Of a DNA stretch of 7,577 nt, positions 1 through 6,225 are shown one piece after another (the first letter of the stretch is position 1; the number at the start of each line of letters is the position of its first letter). The notes beneath the pieces were generated by a model that worked only from the letters and a program-made list of their open reading frames with translations, had not been told where the DNA came from and ran no database searches. The stretch is from Fibrobacter sp. (GTDB taxonomy: Bacteria; Fibrobacterota; Fibrobacteria; Fibrobacterales; Fibrobacteraceae). The stretch spans positions 1 to 7,577 of the forward strand of contig JABUUR010000480.1 of the NCBI GenBank assembly GCA_021443065.1. Direction: 5' to 3'. The translations under genes were made by a program, and so were the position numbers.

Positions 1-4
1 CCTA

Positions 5-38
5 AGAATTGTAAGGCAACAAAGTTGCCAACAATTCT
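5..38. other. Strong imperfect hairpin, possible terminator of an upstream gene
   Basis: AGAATTGT (5-12) pairs with ACAATTCT (31-38). Inside it GGCAAC (15-20) pairs with GTTGCC (24-29) around an AAA loop (21-23), leaving a small AA/A internal bulge. Fourteen base pairs in 34 nt is unlikely to be random. No T-run follows on either strand, so intrinsic termination is only a guess. It could equally be an mRNA 3' end stabiliser or an interspersed palindromic repeat. Confidence 0.5.
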
Positions 39-50
39 ATATCGTCGCTT

Positions 51-65
51 TGAGCTCAGAGCTCA
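51..65. repeat. 15-bp perfect palindrome
   Basis: TGAGCTC (51-57), a single A (58) and GAGCTCA (59-65) form a perfect inverted repeat with a one-base centre. That geometry suits a dimeric protein-binding site better than an RNA hairpin. It lies about 180 bp upstream of the GH9 start codon. No regulator can be named from sequence alone. Confidence 0.4.
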
Positions 66-73
66 TACCTCTA

Positions 74-88
74 GGGGGCGAAGCCCCC
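74..88. repeat. GGGGGC-GAA-GCCCCC hairpin
   Basis: A perfect six-pair GC stem (74-79 with 83-88) closes a GAA triloop. It resembles the AGGGGG-CAAT-CCCCCT hairpin just after the GH9 gene (2051-2066), which suggests a recurrent intergenic motif. No T-run follows, so it is not a classic intrinsic terminator. Confidence 0.45.
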
Positions 89-205
89 GACCTCACAAAG
101 CACCTTTTGCCACAGGGTTTTACTGGAGCTCCCTTTTTTACACACGTTCAAAAAAAATATGTTCCCTATCCGTTCCAAAGCCCTTCTACAGTCTCGTAAA
201 AAATT

Positions 206-213
206 TATTTTTG
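206..213 (+). promoter_or_regulatory. TAnnTTTG-type promoter element before the GH9 gene
   Basis: TATTTTTG matches the Bacteroidetes -7 consensus TAnnTTTG and sits 31 nt before the start codon, at a sensible distance for a short leader carrying the ribosome-binding site. No convincing -33 TTG or TTTG box is seen at the usual 19-21 nt spacing. Use of this promoter class in the source organism is inferred. A weaker sigma-70-like pair, TTTACA (137-142) and TATGTT (158-163), has a poor 15-nt spacer. Confidence 0.3.
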
Positions 214-237
214 CATTACTGGTGTTGAGGACATAAC

Positions 238-241
238 GGAG
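238..241 (+). promoter_or_regulatory. Shine-Dalgarno GGAG of the GH9 gene
   Basis: GGAG lies 3 nt before the first ATG (245) and 6 nt before the second (248). The gene begins with two consecutive Met codons. The spacing slightly favours the second one, which would shorten the signal peptide by a single residue. Confidence 0.6.
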
Positions 242-244
242 AAC

Positions 245-2044
245 ATGATGAATTATAAGAAACTTGTTATTGCGGGCCTGGCCTGCGTTGGTATGGCCTC
301 GGTAGACACCCTCGCAGCCCTCAGCACCGACGACTATGTGGAAGCCGCCTGGATGACCACCCGCTTTTACGGAGCCCAACGTTCCGGGGAAGGCCCCAAC
401 TGGATGTCCATGGGCACGAACTTCACCACCAGTTTTACCAAGGACAGTTACAACGGCAAGGACGTTTCCGGCGGCTGGTTCGACTGCGGCGACCACGTGA
501 TGTTTGGCCAGTCCCAAGGTTACTCCTCGTACATTCTGGCCCTGGCCTACGCCGAATTCACCGAGGGATTTTACGACCTGTACACCGGTGACTACAGCGA
601 CTACAAGGCGGCAGACGACTTTTCACGCAAGAGCGGCAAGCCCAACAAGGTCCGCGACCTTCTGGAAGAACTCCGCTACGAGGCCGATTTCTGGGTGAAG
701 GCGGCCATCAGCAGCAGCGCATTCGTCACCGTGAAAGGCGACGGCGACATGGACCACAAGAACTGGGTGACCCCCGGCAAGATGAGCACCATGGGCACCG
801 GCGAAGGCGGCGACCCCCGCCCCATTACAGGTAACGCAAACGACAGCTATACCCCCGGCATGGCGGCGGCAATGCTTGCGGTGATGGCCCGCGTAGACCC
901 CGACGAATCCAACCGAACCAAGTACCTGGCCGCGGCAAAGACAGCCTTTGAATATTCCAAGAGCCACAAGGGCGTTACCACCTCCGGCAACTATTACGCC
1001 GAAAGCTGGTGGGACGGTCGCTGGGCCGACGGGGCTTTCCTTGCGGCATTGGAACTTTACCGCACCACCAAGGACGACTCTTACAAGAAGGAAGCCGAAA
1101 GCTGGTGGGATAAAATCGAATTTCTCAAAGGCAGCTACTCCCGCCTGAACTACGCCAATGCGGTCCCCCTGTCTGTGGTCATGGGTCAAGGCCTGCTGGA
1201 CTTGCAACCCGGCGGACAGTACCGAGACATGCAGCTTTTCCTGGACAACATCTATGCCGGGTACGACCAGAACAAGGACGGCATCTGGATGAAGGAAACC
1301 GGCGGCGGCGGAAGTTTCTCCGTGCGCACCCCCTCCGGCGGTGCCTTTCTCTACGCGCTCTACGCAAAGTTTTCCGGAGACCATGACTACGACGAGGCCA
1401 TCGAAAAGAATGTGGCATACCTGTTGGGCGAAAACAGCAACAAGAAATCCTACGTGGTAGGCTTCGACCGCAACAGCGCAAAAGCCCCCACTGCCCCCCA
1501 CCACCGGGGCTACTACGGCAACGAGGACCCGGGCCGCACCGTGGAGGGCATGGGCAGTGCCCCCTCCAAGAACAAGTACTTCGGCGCCATGATTGCGGGG
1601 GCATTCAACGACGGAAACCACAGCAATTCCGTGAGCAACTGGCAGGTGAACGAGGTCTGCGTGGATTTGAACGCCCCCATGGTCGGTGCCCTGGGCTACA
1701 TCCTGAGCAAAAAGGCCCCCAAGACCGACAAGGACCTGGGAATCGAAACTCCCCAGGACACGTCCGCTGCCGACACCTCCAAGAACGATTCCATTCCTGG
1801 AGCCATCAACCCCGTTGTAAAACTGTCCGACTTCACCATGAGCCAGAGCGGCATGGACATTTCACTCACCAGCGTCAAGGGCGAAAGCTTCAAGGTGCAG
1901 GTGTTCGACATGCAGGGGAACAAGATCCAGGAGATATTCAGCATCGGAGGCAGTGTCAACTTCACCCTCAAGGCCAAGGGCGTGCTCCACATGAGGGTTT
2001 ACTCCAGAAGCCTTAGGCAGATTTACACCATCAAGGCTATTTAA
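245..2044 (+). CDS. Secreted glycoside hydrolase family 9 enzyme (endoglucanase/cellulase) with C-terminal tail domain
   Basis: This is a 599-residue exported enzyme expected to hydrolyse beta-1,4-glucan in plant cell walls by the inverting GH9 mechanism. Residues 1 to about 25 form a signal peptide (KK, hydrophobic core, cleavage near TLA/ALS). The (alpha/alpha)6 catalytic domain spans about 28-490. RFYGAQRSG (40-48) and GGWFDCGDH (76-84) carry the two catalytic-base region Asp residues, D80 and D83. PHHRG (418-422) is the His/Arg substrate motif, and WQVNEVCVDLNAP (466-478) carries the proton donor E470. The usual Ala in D-A-G-D is Cys81, and the small residue two after the Glu is Cys472; these are the only cysteines in the mature protein. 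A Ser/Thr/Asp linker (about 491-525) leads to a 75-residue beta-rich domain (about 526-599) resembling T9SS type A sorting domains. There is no recognisable carbohydrate-binding module or N-terminal Ig domain. The flanking non-coding DNA suggests a single-gene unit. The family call is secure; endo- versus exo-activity and xyloglucan or glucan preference cannot be read from sequence. Confidence 0.95.
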   Translation: MMNYKKLVIAGLACVGMASVDTLAALSTDDYVEAAWMTTRFYGAQRSGEGPNWMSMGTNFTTSFTKDSYNGKDVSGGWFDCGDHVMFGQSQGYSSYILALAYAEFTEGFYDLYTGDYSDYKAADDFSRKSGKPNKVRDLLEELRYEADFWVKAAISSSAFVTVKGDGDMDHKNWVTPGKMSTMGTGEGGDPRPITGNANDSYTPGMAAAMLAVMARVDPDESNRTKYLAAAKTAFEYSKSHKGVTTSGNYYAESWWDGRWADGAFLAALELYRTTKDDSYKKEAESWWDKIEFLKGSYSRLNYANAVPLSVVMGQGLLDLQPGGQYRDMQLFLDNIYAGYDQNKDGIWMKETGGGGSFSVRTPSGGAFLYALYAKFSGDHDYDEAIEKNVAYLLGENSNKKSYVVGFDRNSAKAPTAPHHRGYYGNEDPGRTVEGMGSAPSKNKYFGAMIAGAFNDGNHSNSVSNWQVNEVCVDLNAPMVGALGYILSKKAPKTDKDLGIETPQDTSAADTSKNDSIPGAINPVVKLSDFTMSQSGMDISLTSVKGESFKVQVFDMQGNKIQEIFSIGGSVNFTLKAKGVLHMRVYSRSLRQIYTIKAI

Positions 2045-2045
2045 A

Positions 2046-2149
2046 GACGCAGGGGGCAATCCCCCTGGACCCCCTCGAAAAGGTCTCTCTGCGTTCGACT
2101 TTTCGGTTCGGATGGTCGAGTACTTCTTTTTTTGATGACGCAGGGGGCA
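2046..2149 (+). repeat. 13-bp direct repeat GACGCAGGGGGCA, two copies
   Basis: GACGCAGGGGGCA occurs at 2046-2058, starting 2 nt after the GH9 stop codon, and identically at 2137-2149. In the first copy AGGGGG (2051-2056) can pair with CCCCCT at 2061-2066 or alternatively at 2070-2075. ACGCAG (2047-2052) also has an inverted partner CTGCGT at 2089-2094. The second copy lacks the C-rich arm. This looks like an interspersed element and a truncated relative. Confidence 0.55.
2076..2105 (+). other. Hairpin downstream of GH9 gene
   Basis: CGAAAA-G-GTC (2076-2085) pairs with GAC-TTTTCG (2097-2105), with one bulged base and an 11-nt loop. It lies 32 nt after the GH9 stop. A run of seven T follows only 22 nt later (2127-2133), too far for a standard intrinsic terminator. 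It may protect the 3' end of the mRNA. Confidence 0.4.
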
Positions 2150-2170
2150 TATCGCGTCCGCACAACGTTG

Positions 2171-2189
2171 ACATCCCGAGATGTTTTTT
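2171..2189 (+). terminator. Weak intrinsic-terminator-like hairpin after GH9
   Basis: ACATC (2171-2175), loop CCGA (2176-2179) and GATGT (2180-2184) are followed directly by a T-run to 2189. The layout is that of a Rho-independent terminator for the GH9 transcript, but the stem is only 5 bp with two G-C pairs, so its strength is doubtful. No better candidate exists between 2045 and 2195. Confidence 0.3.
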
Positions 2190-2195
2190 GCGTCC

Positions 2196-2403
2196 GTCGT
2201 CCCGGGCTTGACCCTGGATCTTTTTTGTAGATCCCGGCTCGGGGACCGGGATGACATTATGCGGAGGCCGGGATGACAAGGGCGGGGAGAGATCCCGGTT
2301 CGGGGACCGGGATGACAACGTGCTGGGCGAGATCCCGGTTCGGGGACCGGGATGACAAATCAAAGGGGACCGGGAGGACATTATGCGGAGGCCGGGAGGA
2401 CAA
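2196..2403. repeat. Cluster of GC-rich palindromic interspersed repeats
   Basis: The core unit begins GATCCCGG and ends ACCGGGATGACA. Copies lie at 2230-2256, 2291-2317 and 2331-2357, and a right-half fragment at 2365-2380. In the second and third copies ATCCCGGT and ACCGGGAT form a perfect 8-bp stem with a TCGGGG loop (for example 2292-2299 with 2306-2313). An oppositely oriented relative at 2196-2220 (GTCGTCCCGG...CTGGATC) faces the first copy across TTTTTTGTA, giving a longer inverted repeat. A second unit, TTATGCGGAGGCCGGGA followed by T or G and GACAA, occurs at 2257-2279 and 2381-2403. The same family reappears at 7498-7577. Spacers differ in length (34, 13, 7 bases) and no cas genes are present, so this is not CRISPR. 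It resembles REP/BIME-type intergenic elements. Confidence 0.8.
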
Positions 2404-2533
2404 TGCTGAATGACCATGACGACAGGTCTGGGGAAGCATGATTACACCGCTTTTACTACACATTTGCACACTGCTTTCGTAAAATCACGGGCAGTTTACT
2501 CCATTTCAATTTTCGCATGGCGATAACTTGAAC

Positions 2534-2541
2534 TAAATTTG
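2534..2541 (+). promoter_or_regulatory. TAnnTTTG-type promoter element before the glycosyltransferase operon
   Basis: TAAATTTG matches the Bacteroidetes -7 consensus, with TTTC at 2511-2514 near the expected -33 position. Transcription starting about 7 nt downstream would begin only a few bases before ATG 2551. The mRNA would then be leaderless or nearly so, which fits the lack of a proper Shine-Dalgarno (only GGA at 2546-2548, 2 nt from the ATG). Confidence 0.3.
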
Positions 2542-2550
2542 CAGCGGAAA

Positions 2551-3687
2551 ATGTTTTTCGATGTGATTACATATATAGTCATCGCACTGCTTGCGGTTAC
2601 CGGGCTTTTCTACTTGGCCCTGGTGTTGCGTTTTTTCTTTGTCATGGGGAAAGTCCGTGCAGGCAATAGCGACGTAACCCCGCCCCCCAAGGTCAGCATC
2701 CTTATCGCCGCCCGGAACGAAGCCAAGGGAATCCGGACGAGCCTTGACTCCGTCATGGCCCAGCAGTATCCCGGTTTTTGGGAAGTCTGGGTTGCCGACG
2801 ACAGGAGCGACGACGACACCCCGAAAATTCTCGCAGATTACGCCCAACGCTACCCCGACAAGTTCCACGTTCTCACCATCAGCGAAATTCCCGAAGGCGT
2901 AAGCCCCAAGAAAAACGCCCTCAGCCGTATGATCGAGATCTGCAACGGCGACATTCTGTGCCTGACCGACGCCGACTGCATTGTGAAGCCCACCTGGATC
3001 GCGGGAATCGTCCGTGAGTTCGAACCCGGCATCGAAATGGTGGCGGGCCATTCCTACATTCCCACGGAACCAGGCATTTCCAACCCGCTGATCTGCATGC
3101 AGGCGGTGGAGACCATGATCTACCGCGTGGCAGGCACCGCAGGCATCGCCATGAACCTGCCCCTCACCAGCACAGGCAACAACCTTTCCTACCGTAAGAC
3201 CTTCTTCAAGAAAGTCAACGGATTCGACAAGGTCATCAAGCTCCAGAGCGGCGACGACGACCTGCTGATGCAGAAACTGGCCGCGGAGCGCCCCTGGGCC
3301 ATGCGCTACTGCATTACCGAAGAAACTTTCGTTACAACCGAAGGCAAGGACACCCTGAAAGGCCTGTGGGAACAGCGCAAACGCTGGGCCTCCACCACCA
3401 TACACTACACGCCGAAAATCGTGGCGGTCCTCAGTACGATATTCCTGTTCTTTACCATGATTTGCACGGCACTGCTACTTTCGCCTTTCAGTTCCAGGAT
3501 TTTCATGGCCCTGGTCGTGACCTTTGCACTCAAGTGCATTGGGGATTTCGTTTTAATTGTTCGGGGACTTAAGGTATTCAAGCAGCCGCATCTCCTTAAA
3601 TGGTGCATCCCTGTGGAACTCATTATCGCCCCCTTTACCGTGCTGGCCGTAGTTTTCGGTTTGCTCGGAAAATTCAAATGGAAATAA
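2551..3687 (+). CDS. Membrane-bound family 2 glycosyltransferase
   Basis: This 378-residue inner-membrane enzyme transfers a sugar from a nucleotide donor, probably to an envelope lipid or a growing polysaccharide. A transmembrane helix (about 5-30) precedes a cytoplasmic GT-A domain. That domain shows SILIAARNEA (49-58), VADDRSDDDT (81-90, nucleotide-binding Asp pair), TDAD (139-142, the DxD metal site), TGNNLSYRK (208-216), GDDD (234-237, catalytic base region) and QRKRW (275-279, the QxxRW acceptor motif of processive-type enzymes). Three C-terminal helices follow (about 289-311, 316-337, 352-373), and the protein ends in a basic tail. All catalytic motifs are intact. ATG 2551 is chosen because it opens directly into the first membrane helix; a TTG at 2539 would add four residues but has no ribosome site and lies inside the putative promoter element. 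The topoisomerase gene starts 3 nt after its stop. Acceptor and sugar cannot be predicted; relatives include exopolysaccharide synthases and glycolipid transferases. Confidence 0.9.
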   Translation: MFFDVITYIVIALLAVTGLFYLALVLRFFFVMGKVRAGNSDVTPPPKVSILIAARNEAKGIRTSLDSVMAQQYPGFWEVWVADDRSDDDTPKILADYAQRYPDKFHVLTISEIPEGVSPKKNALSRMIEICNGDILCLTDADCIVKPTWIAGIVREFEPGIEMVAGHSYIPTEPGISNPLICMQAVETMIYRVAGTAGIAMNLPLTSTGNNLSYRKTFFKKVNGFDKVIKLQSGDDDLLMQKLAAERPWAMRYCITEETFVTTEGKDTLKGLWEQRKRWASTTIHYTPKIVAVLSTIFLFFTMICTALLLSPFSSRIFMALVVTFALKCIGDFVLIVRGLKVFKQPHLLKWCIPVELIIAPFTVLAVVFGLLGKFKWK

Positions 3688-3690
3688 AAA

Positions 3691-6225
3691 ATGGCAACAA
3701 CTAAGGAAAAGGCAACCAAGTCCACAAAAAAAATTGCCACGTCCGCTGTAGATGGCAAGACCCTCATTATCGCAGAAAAGCCCAGCGTCGCCCTGGACCT
3801 TGTGAAGGTCCTTGGACAGAAGTCCTTTACCAAGGGTAACGGAGTCTACGAGAGCGACACCACCATCGTGAGCCACGCCATTGGCCACCTGGTGGAAATT
3901 GCAGACCCCAAGGAAATCGATGAACGTTACAAGAAATGGGAAATGAGCACCCTTCCCATGTTGCCCGAAAAATTCCCCCTTACGGCGACCCCCCAGACCA
4001 AGAGCCAACTCGGCATCCTTAGCAAGTTGATCAAGCGCAAGGACGTATCCACCATCGTAAACGCATGCGATGCGGGCCGCGAAGGTGAGTTGATTTTCTT
4101 CTACATTCTTGACTACGTGTTGAAGGGCAAGTTCACAGGCAAGACCATCAAGCGCCTGTGGATGCAGAGCATGACCCCTGCCGCCATCCAGGAGGCATTC
4201 GACAACATGCGCGACGGCGCCGACATGGAAAACCTGAAGGCAGCAGCCCTGTGCCGCAGCGAGGCCGACTGGCTTATCGGCATGAACGGAAGCCGAGGCC
4301 TGACCGCCTACAACAGTTCCATGGGCGGTTTCCAGATCACCCCCTGCGGCCGTGTGCAGACCCCGACGCTCGCCATCATCGTAAACCGCGAAGAAGAACG
4401 GCACCAGTTCGTCCCCAGGAAATTCTGGACGGTAGAAGCCCGGTTCGACAACAACGGCAACACCTACGAAGGCAAGTGGTTCACCACGGATGGTGACAGC
4501 AGACAAAAACAGATCTTCGACGAAAAAAATGTCAAGGACATCCTGAAAAAGTGCAAGGGCAAGAAAGGCTCCATCCAGGAGACCACCGCCCCCAGTTTCC
4601 AGAAGTGCGGACCCCTGTACGACCTGACCTCCCTGCAGCGCGAAGCGAACAACCGTTTCGGCTTCAGCGCAAAGACCACCCTTTCCATAGCCCAGGCATT
4701 GTACGAACGCCACAAGGCCACCACCTACCCCCGTACCGACAGCAAGTGCCTTCCCGAAGATTACGTAGGCCCCGTCAAAACCACCCTGGGTAAGATTACC
4801 GGACCCCTGGAGCAATTTGCGAAACAGGCGTTGTCCAACAACTGGGTGGTAAAGACCCCCAAGGTATTTGACAATTCCAAGATTTCGGACCACTTTGCCA
4901 TCATCCCCACCGGCGTCATGCCCACGGACCTGAGCGAAGCGGAACAGAAAATCTTTACCATGATCTGCCAGCGCTTTATTGCTGTGTTCTATCCGCCGGC
5001 AAAATACCTGAACACCACCCGCATTACCACCGTCGAAAAGGAAACCTTCCTCACCGAAGGCAAAATCCTGGTGGAACCCGGATTCAAGGCGGTTTACGGT
5101 AAGGACAGCGACGACGAATCCAACGTACCTCCGCAGAAAGGCGACAAGGCCACCACGGTAGAAATCGAGGCAAAGGAAGACTTTACCAAGCCCCCCGCCC
5201 ACTACACCGAAAGCACCCTGCTTTCCATGATGGAAAGTGCCGGCAAACTGGTGGAAGACGAAGAACTCCGCGACGCCATGAAGGAGCGAGGCCTGGGGAC
5301 TCCAGCAACCCGCGCAGCCATCATCGAAAAACTGGTGAACGACAAGTACGTTGTACGCGACGGCAAGGACATGATTGCAACCGCCAAGGCCTTCGACCTC
5401 ATCAAGGTCTTGAAAGCCATGGACATCGAGGCACTCACCAGCCCCGAGTTGACCGGTGAATGGGAATACAAGATGGAGCAGATCGAAAAGGGCAAGGAAA
5501 CCCGCGAGAACTTCATGAACGGCATCGTGGAAATGACCAAGACCATGGTTAAAAACATCAAGGGATTCAAGGAAGAAAGCACCACCGGCGAGGCTAGTTT
5601 CAGCCCGGTGAACGGCAAGAAGGTCTTTGAAACCGTCAGCCGCTACACCACCGAAGACGGCATCGTCATCCGCAAGATGATCGGCGGCAAGAGGCTTTCC
5701 AACGAAGAAATCGTAGAACTCTTGACCAACCGCAAAATAGGTCCCCTGGCAGGTTTCCGCAGCAAGAAGGGCGCGGAATTTTCCTCCGTGGTAATCATCA
5801 ACGACCAGAACAAGATTGAATTTGTATTCGATGACAACCGGGAAGGAGCAGAAATCGAACTGGGTGCGCAGATTGGCGTTTCGCCCCTGGATGGCGCAGC
5901 AGTCTTTGAAACGCTCACCGGTTACGTCAGTGACAGTTACGTCAAAAAGGAACCCAGCGGTTTGCAACTGCCCAAGATCATGCTGGGCAAGGAAATCCCC
6001 CTGGAACAAATCCAGAAGATGCTTACCGGCGTAGGCGTCAAGACGGACTTGATCAAGGGTTTCCGCAGCAACAAGACTCACCGCACCTTTGACGCGTTCC
6101 TCTACGTAGACAAAAGCGGTAAACTCAAGTTCGATTTCCCGCCTAGGGAATTCAAGCCAAGACGATGGGGTGCAAAGAAGCCTGCCGAAGGAGCCAAGGG
6201 CAGCGCAGAAGACTTCGTGCCGTGA
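3691..6225 (+). CDS. topB: DNA topoisomerase III (type IA) with C-terminal Toprim repeats
   Basis: This 844-residue cytoplasmic type IA topoisomerase cuts one DNA strand through a 5'-phosphotyrosine, relaxing negative supercoils and decatenating replication and recombination intermediates. A Lys-rich tail (1-22) precedes the Toprim domain: LIIAEKPSVA (25-34, metal-binding E29) and NACDAGREGELIF (124-136, acidic motif in the DAGREGE form). The toroidal core contains CGRVQTPTLA (219-228) and the active-site region TTYPRTDS (344-351) with nucleophile Y346. GLGTPATRAAIIEKL (534-548) is the conserved later core motif. Two related modules follow at about 635-717 and 727-818, each with V-FETL/V..Y, a K-I-G-K/R segment, a helix ending LL or ML, and GFRSxK. 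They match the Toprim C-terminal repeat type and lack zinc-binding Cys clusters. The length exceeds that of classical TopB (roughly 650-730) because of this tail. The start follows the glycosyltransferase stop by 3 nt with weak GGA (3680-3682), so translation is probably coupled. The stop overlaps the next start. Confidence 0.96.
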   Translation: MATTKEKATKSTKKIATSAVDGKTLIIAEKPSVALDLVKVLGQKSFTKGNGVYESDTTIVSHAIGHLVEIADPKEIDERYKKWEMSTLPMLPEKFPLTATPQTKSQLGILSKLIKRKDVSTIVNACDAGREGELIFFYILDYVLKGKFTGKTIKRLWMQSMTPAAIQEAFDNMRDGADMENLKAAALCRSEADWLIGMNGSRGLTAYNSSMGGFQITPCGRVQTPTLAIIVNREEERHQFVPRKFWTVEARFDNNGNTYEGKWFTTDGDSRQKQIFDEKNVKDILKKCKGKKGSIQETTAPSFQKCGPLYDLTSLQREANNRFGFSAKTTLSIAQALYERHKATTYPRTDSKCLPEDYVGPVKTTLGKITGPLEQFAKQALSNNWVVKTPKVFDNSKISDHFAIIPTGVMPTDLSEAEQKIFTMICQRFIAVFYPPAKYLNTTRITTVEKETFLTEGKILVEPGFKAVYGKDSDDESNVPPQKGDKATTVEIEAKEDFTKPPAHYTESTLLSMMESAGKLVEDEELRDAMKERGLGTPATRAAIIEKLVNDKYVVRDGKDMIATAKAFDLIKVLKAMDIEALTSPELTGEWEYKMEQIEKGKETRENFMNGIVEMTKTMVKNIKGFKEESTTGEASFSPVNGKKVFETVSRYTTEDGIVIRKMIGGKRLSNEEIVELLTNRKIGPLAGFRSKKGAEFSSVVIINDQNKIEFVFDDNREGAEIELGAQIGVSPLDGAAVFETLTGYVSDSYVKKEPSGLQLPKIMLGKEIPLEQIQKMLTGVGVKTDLIKGFRSNKTHRTFDAFLYVDKSGKLKFDFPPREFKPRRWGAKKPAEGAKGSAEDFVP

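Larger units (their letters stand above)
2045..2550. other. 506-base non-coding region between GH9 and the glycosyltransferase operon
   Basis: No credible coding region is present on either strand; the minus-strand open frames here are made of palindromic repeats and extend into the GH9 gene. In order it holds a GGGGG/CCCCC hairpin, a CGAAAAG/CTTTTCG hairpin, a second copy of a 13-bp motif, a weak terminator-like hairpin, a palindromic repeat cluster (2196-2403), and about 147 bases of ordinary sequence (2404-2550). The last part contains the probable promoter of the next gene. Nothing else is recognised in 2404-2530. Confidence 0.7.

Noticed and set aside
25..228. Small + strand open frame of 67 codons upstream of GH9
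   Set aside because: It starts inside a hairpin, runs through two further palindromes, has no Shine-Dalgarno and no protein-like pattern.
245..320. Lipoprotein signal in GH9 (Cys14) and in GH3 (Cys17)
   Set aside because: The residues before each Cys (G-L-A-C and G-L-F-C) do not fit the lipobox [LVI]-[ASTVI]-[GAS]-C, and SPase I-type sites follow in both.
623..1621. Minus-strand open frame (332 codons) opposite the GH9 gene
   Set aside because: It lies entirely within the clearly coding GH9 gene, has the same composition artefact and shows no domain.
2196..2403. Possible CRISPR array
   Set aside because: The repeats are fully palindromic, the intervals between them are unequal and partly related to each other, one relative is inverted, and no cas gene is nearby.
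2037..2469. Minus-strand open frames with repeated SSRPP/SSRSP peptides
   Set aside because: The repeated peptides are simply translations of the palindromic DNA repeats; no start signal or domain is present.
2539..2550. TTG start four codons before ATG 2551 in the glycosyltransferase
   Set aside because: It has no ribosome-binding site and sits inside the TAAATTTG promoter-like element; ATG 2551 leads directly into the first membrane helix.
3553..6081. Very long minus-strand open frame (842 codons) opposite topB
   Set aside because: topB on the + strand has intact catalytic motifs. The antisense translation is rich in G, V, F, L and H with no recognisable domain, the pattern expected from a codon-biased GC-rich third position.
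6165..6221. Upstream ATG start for the GH3 gene
   Set aside because: It would put a basic 19-residue stretch before the signal peptide and overlap topB by 61 nt. GTG 6222, overlapping the topB stop, gives a normal signal peptide.
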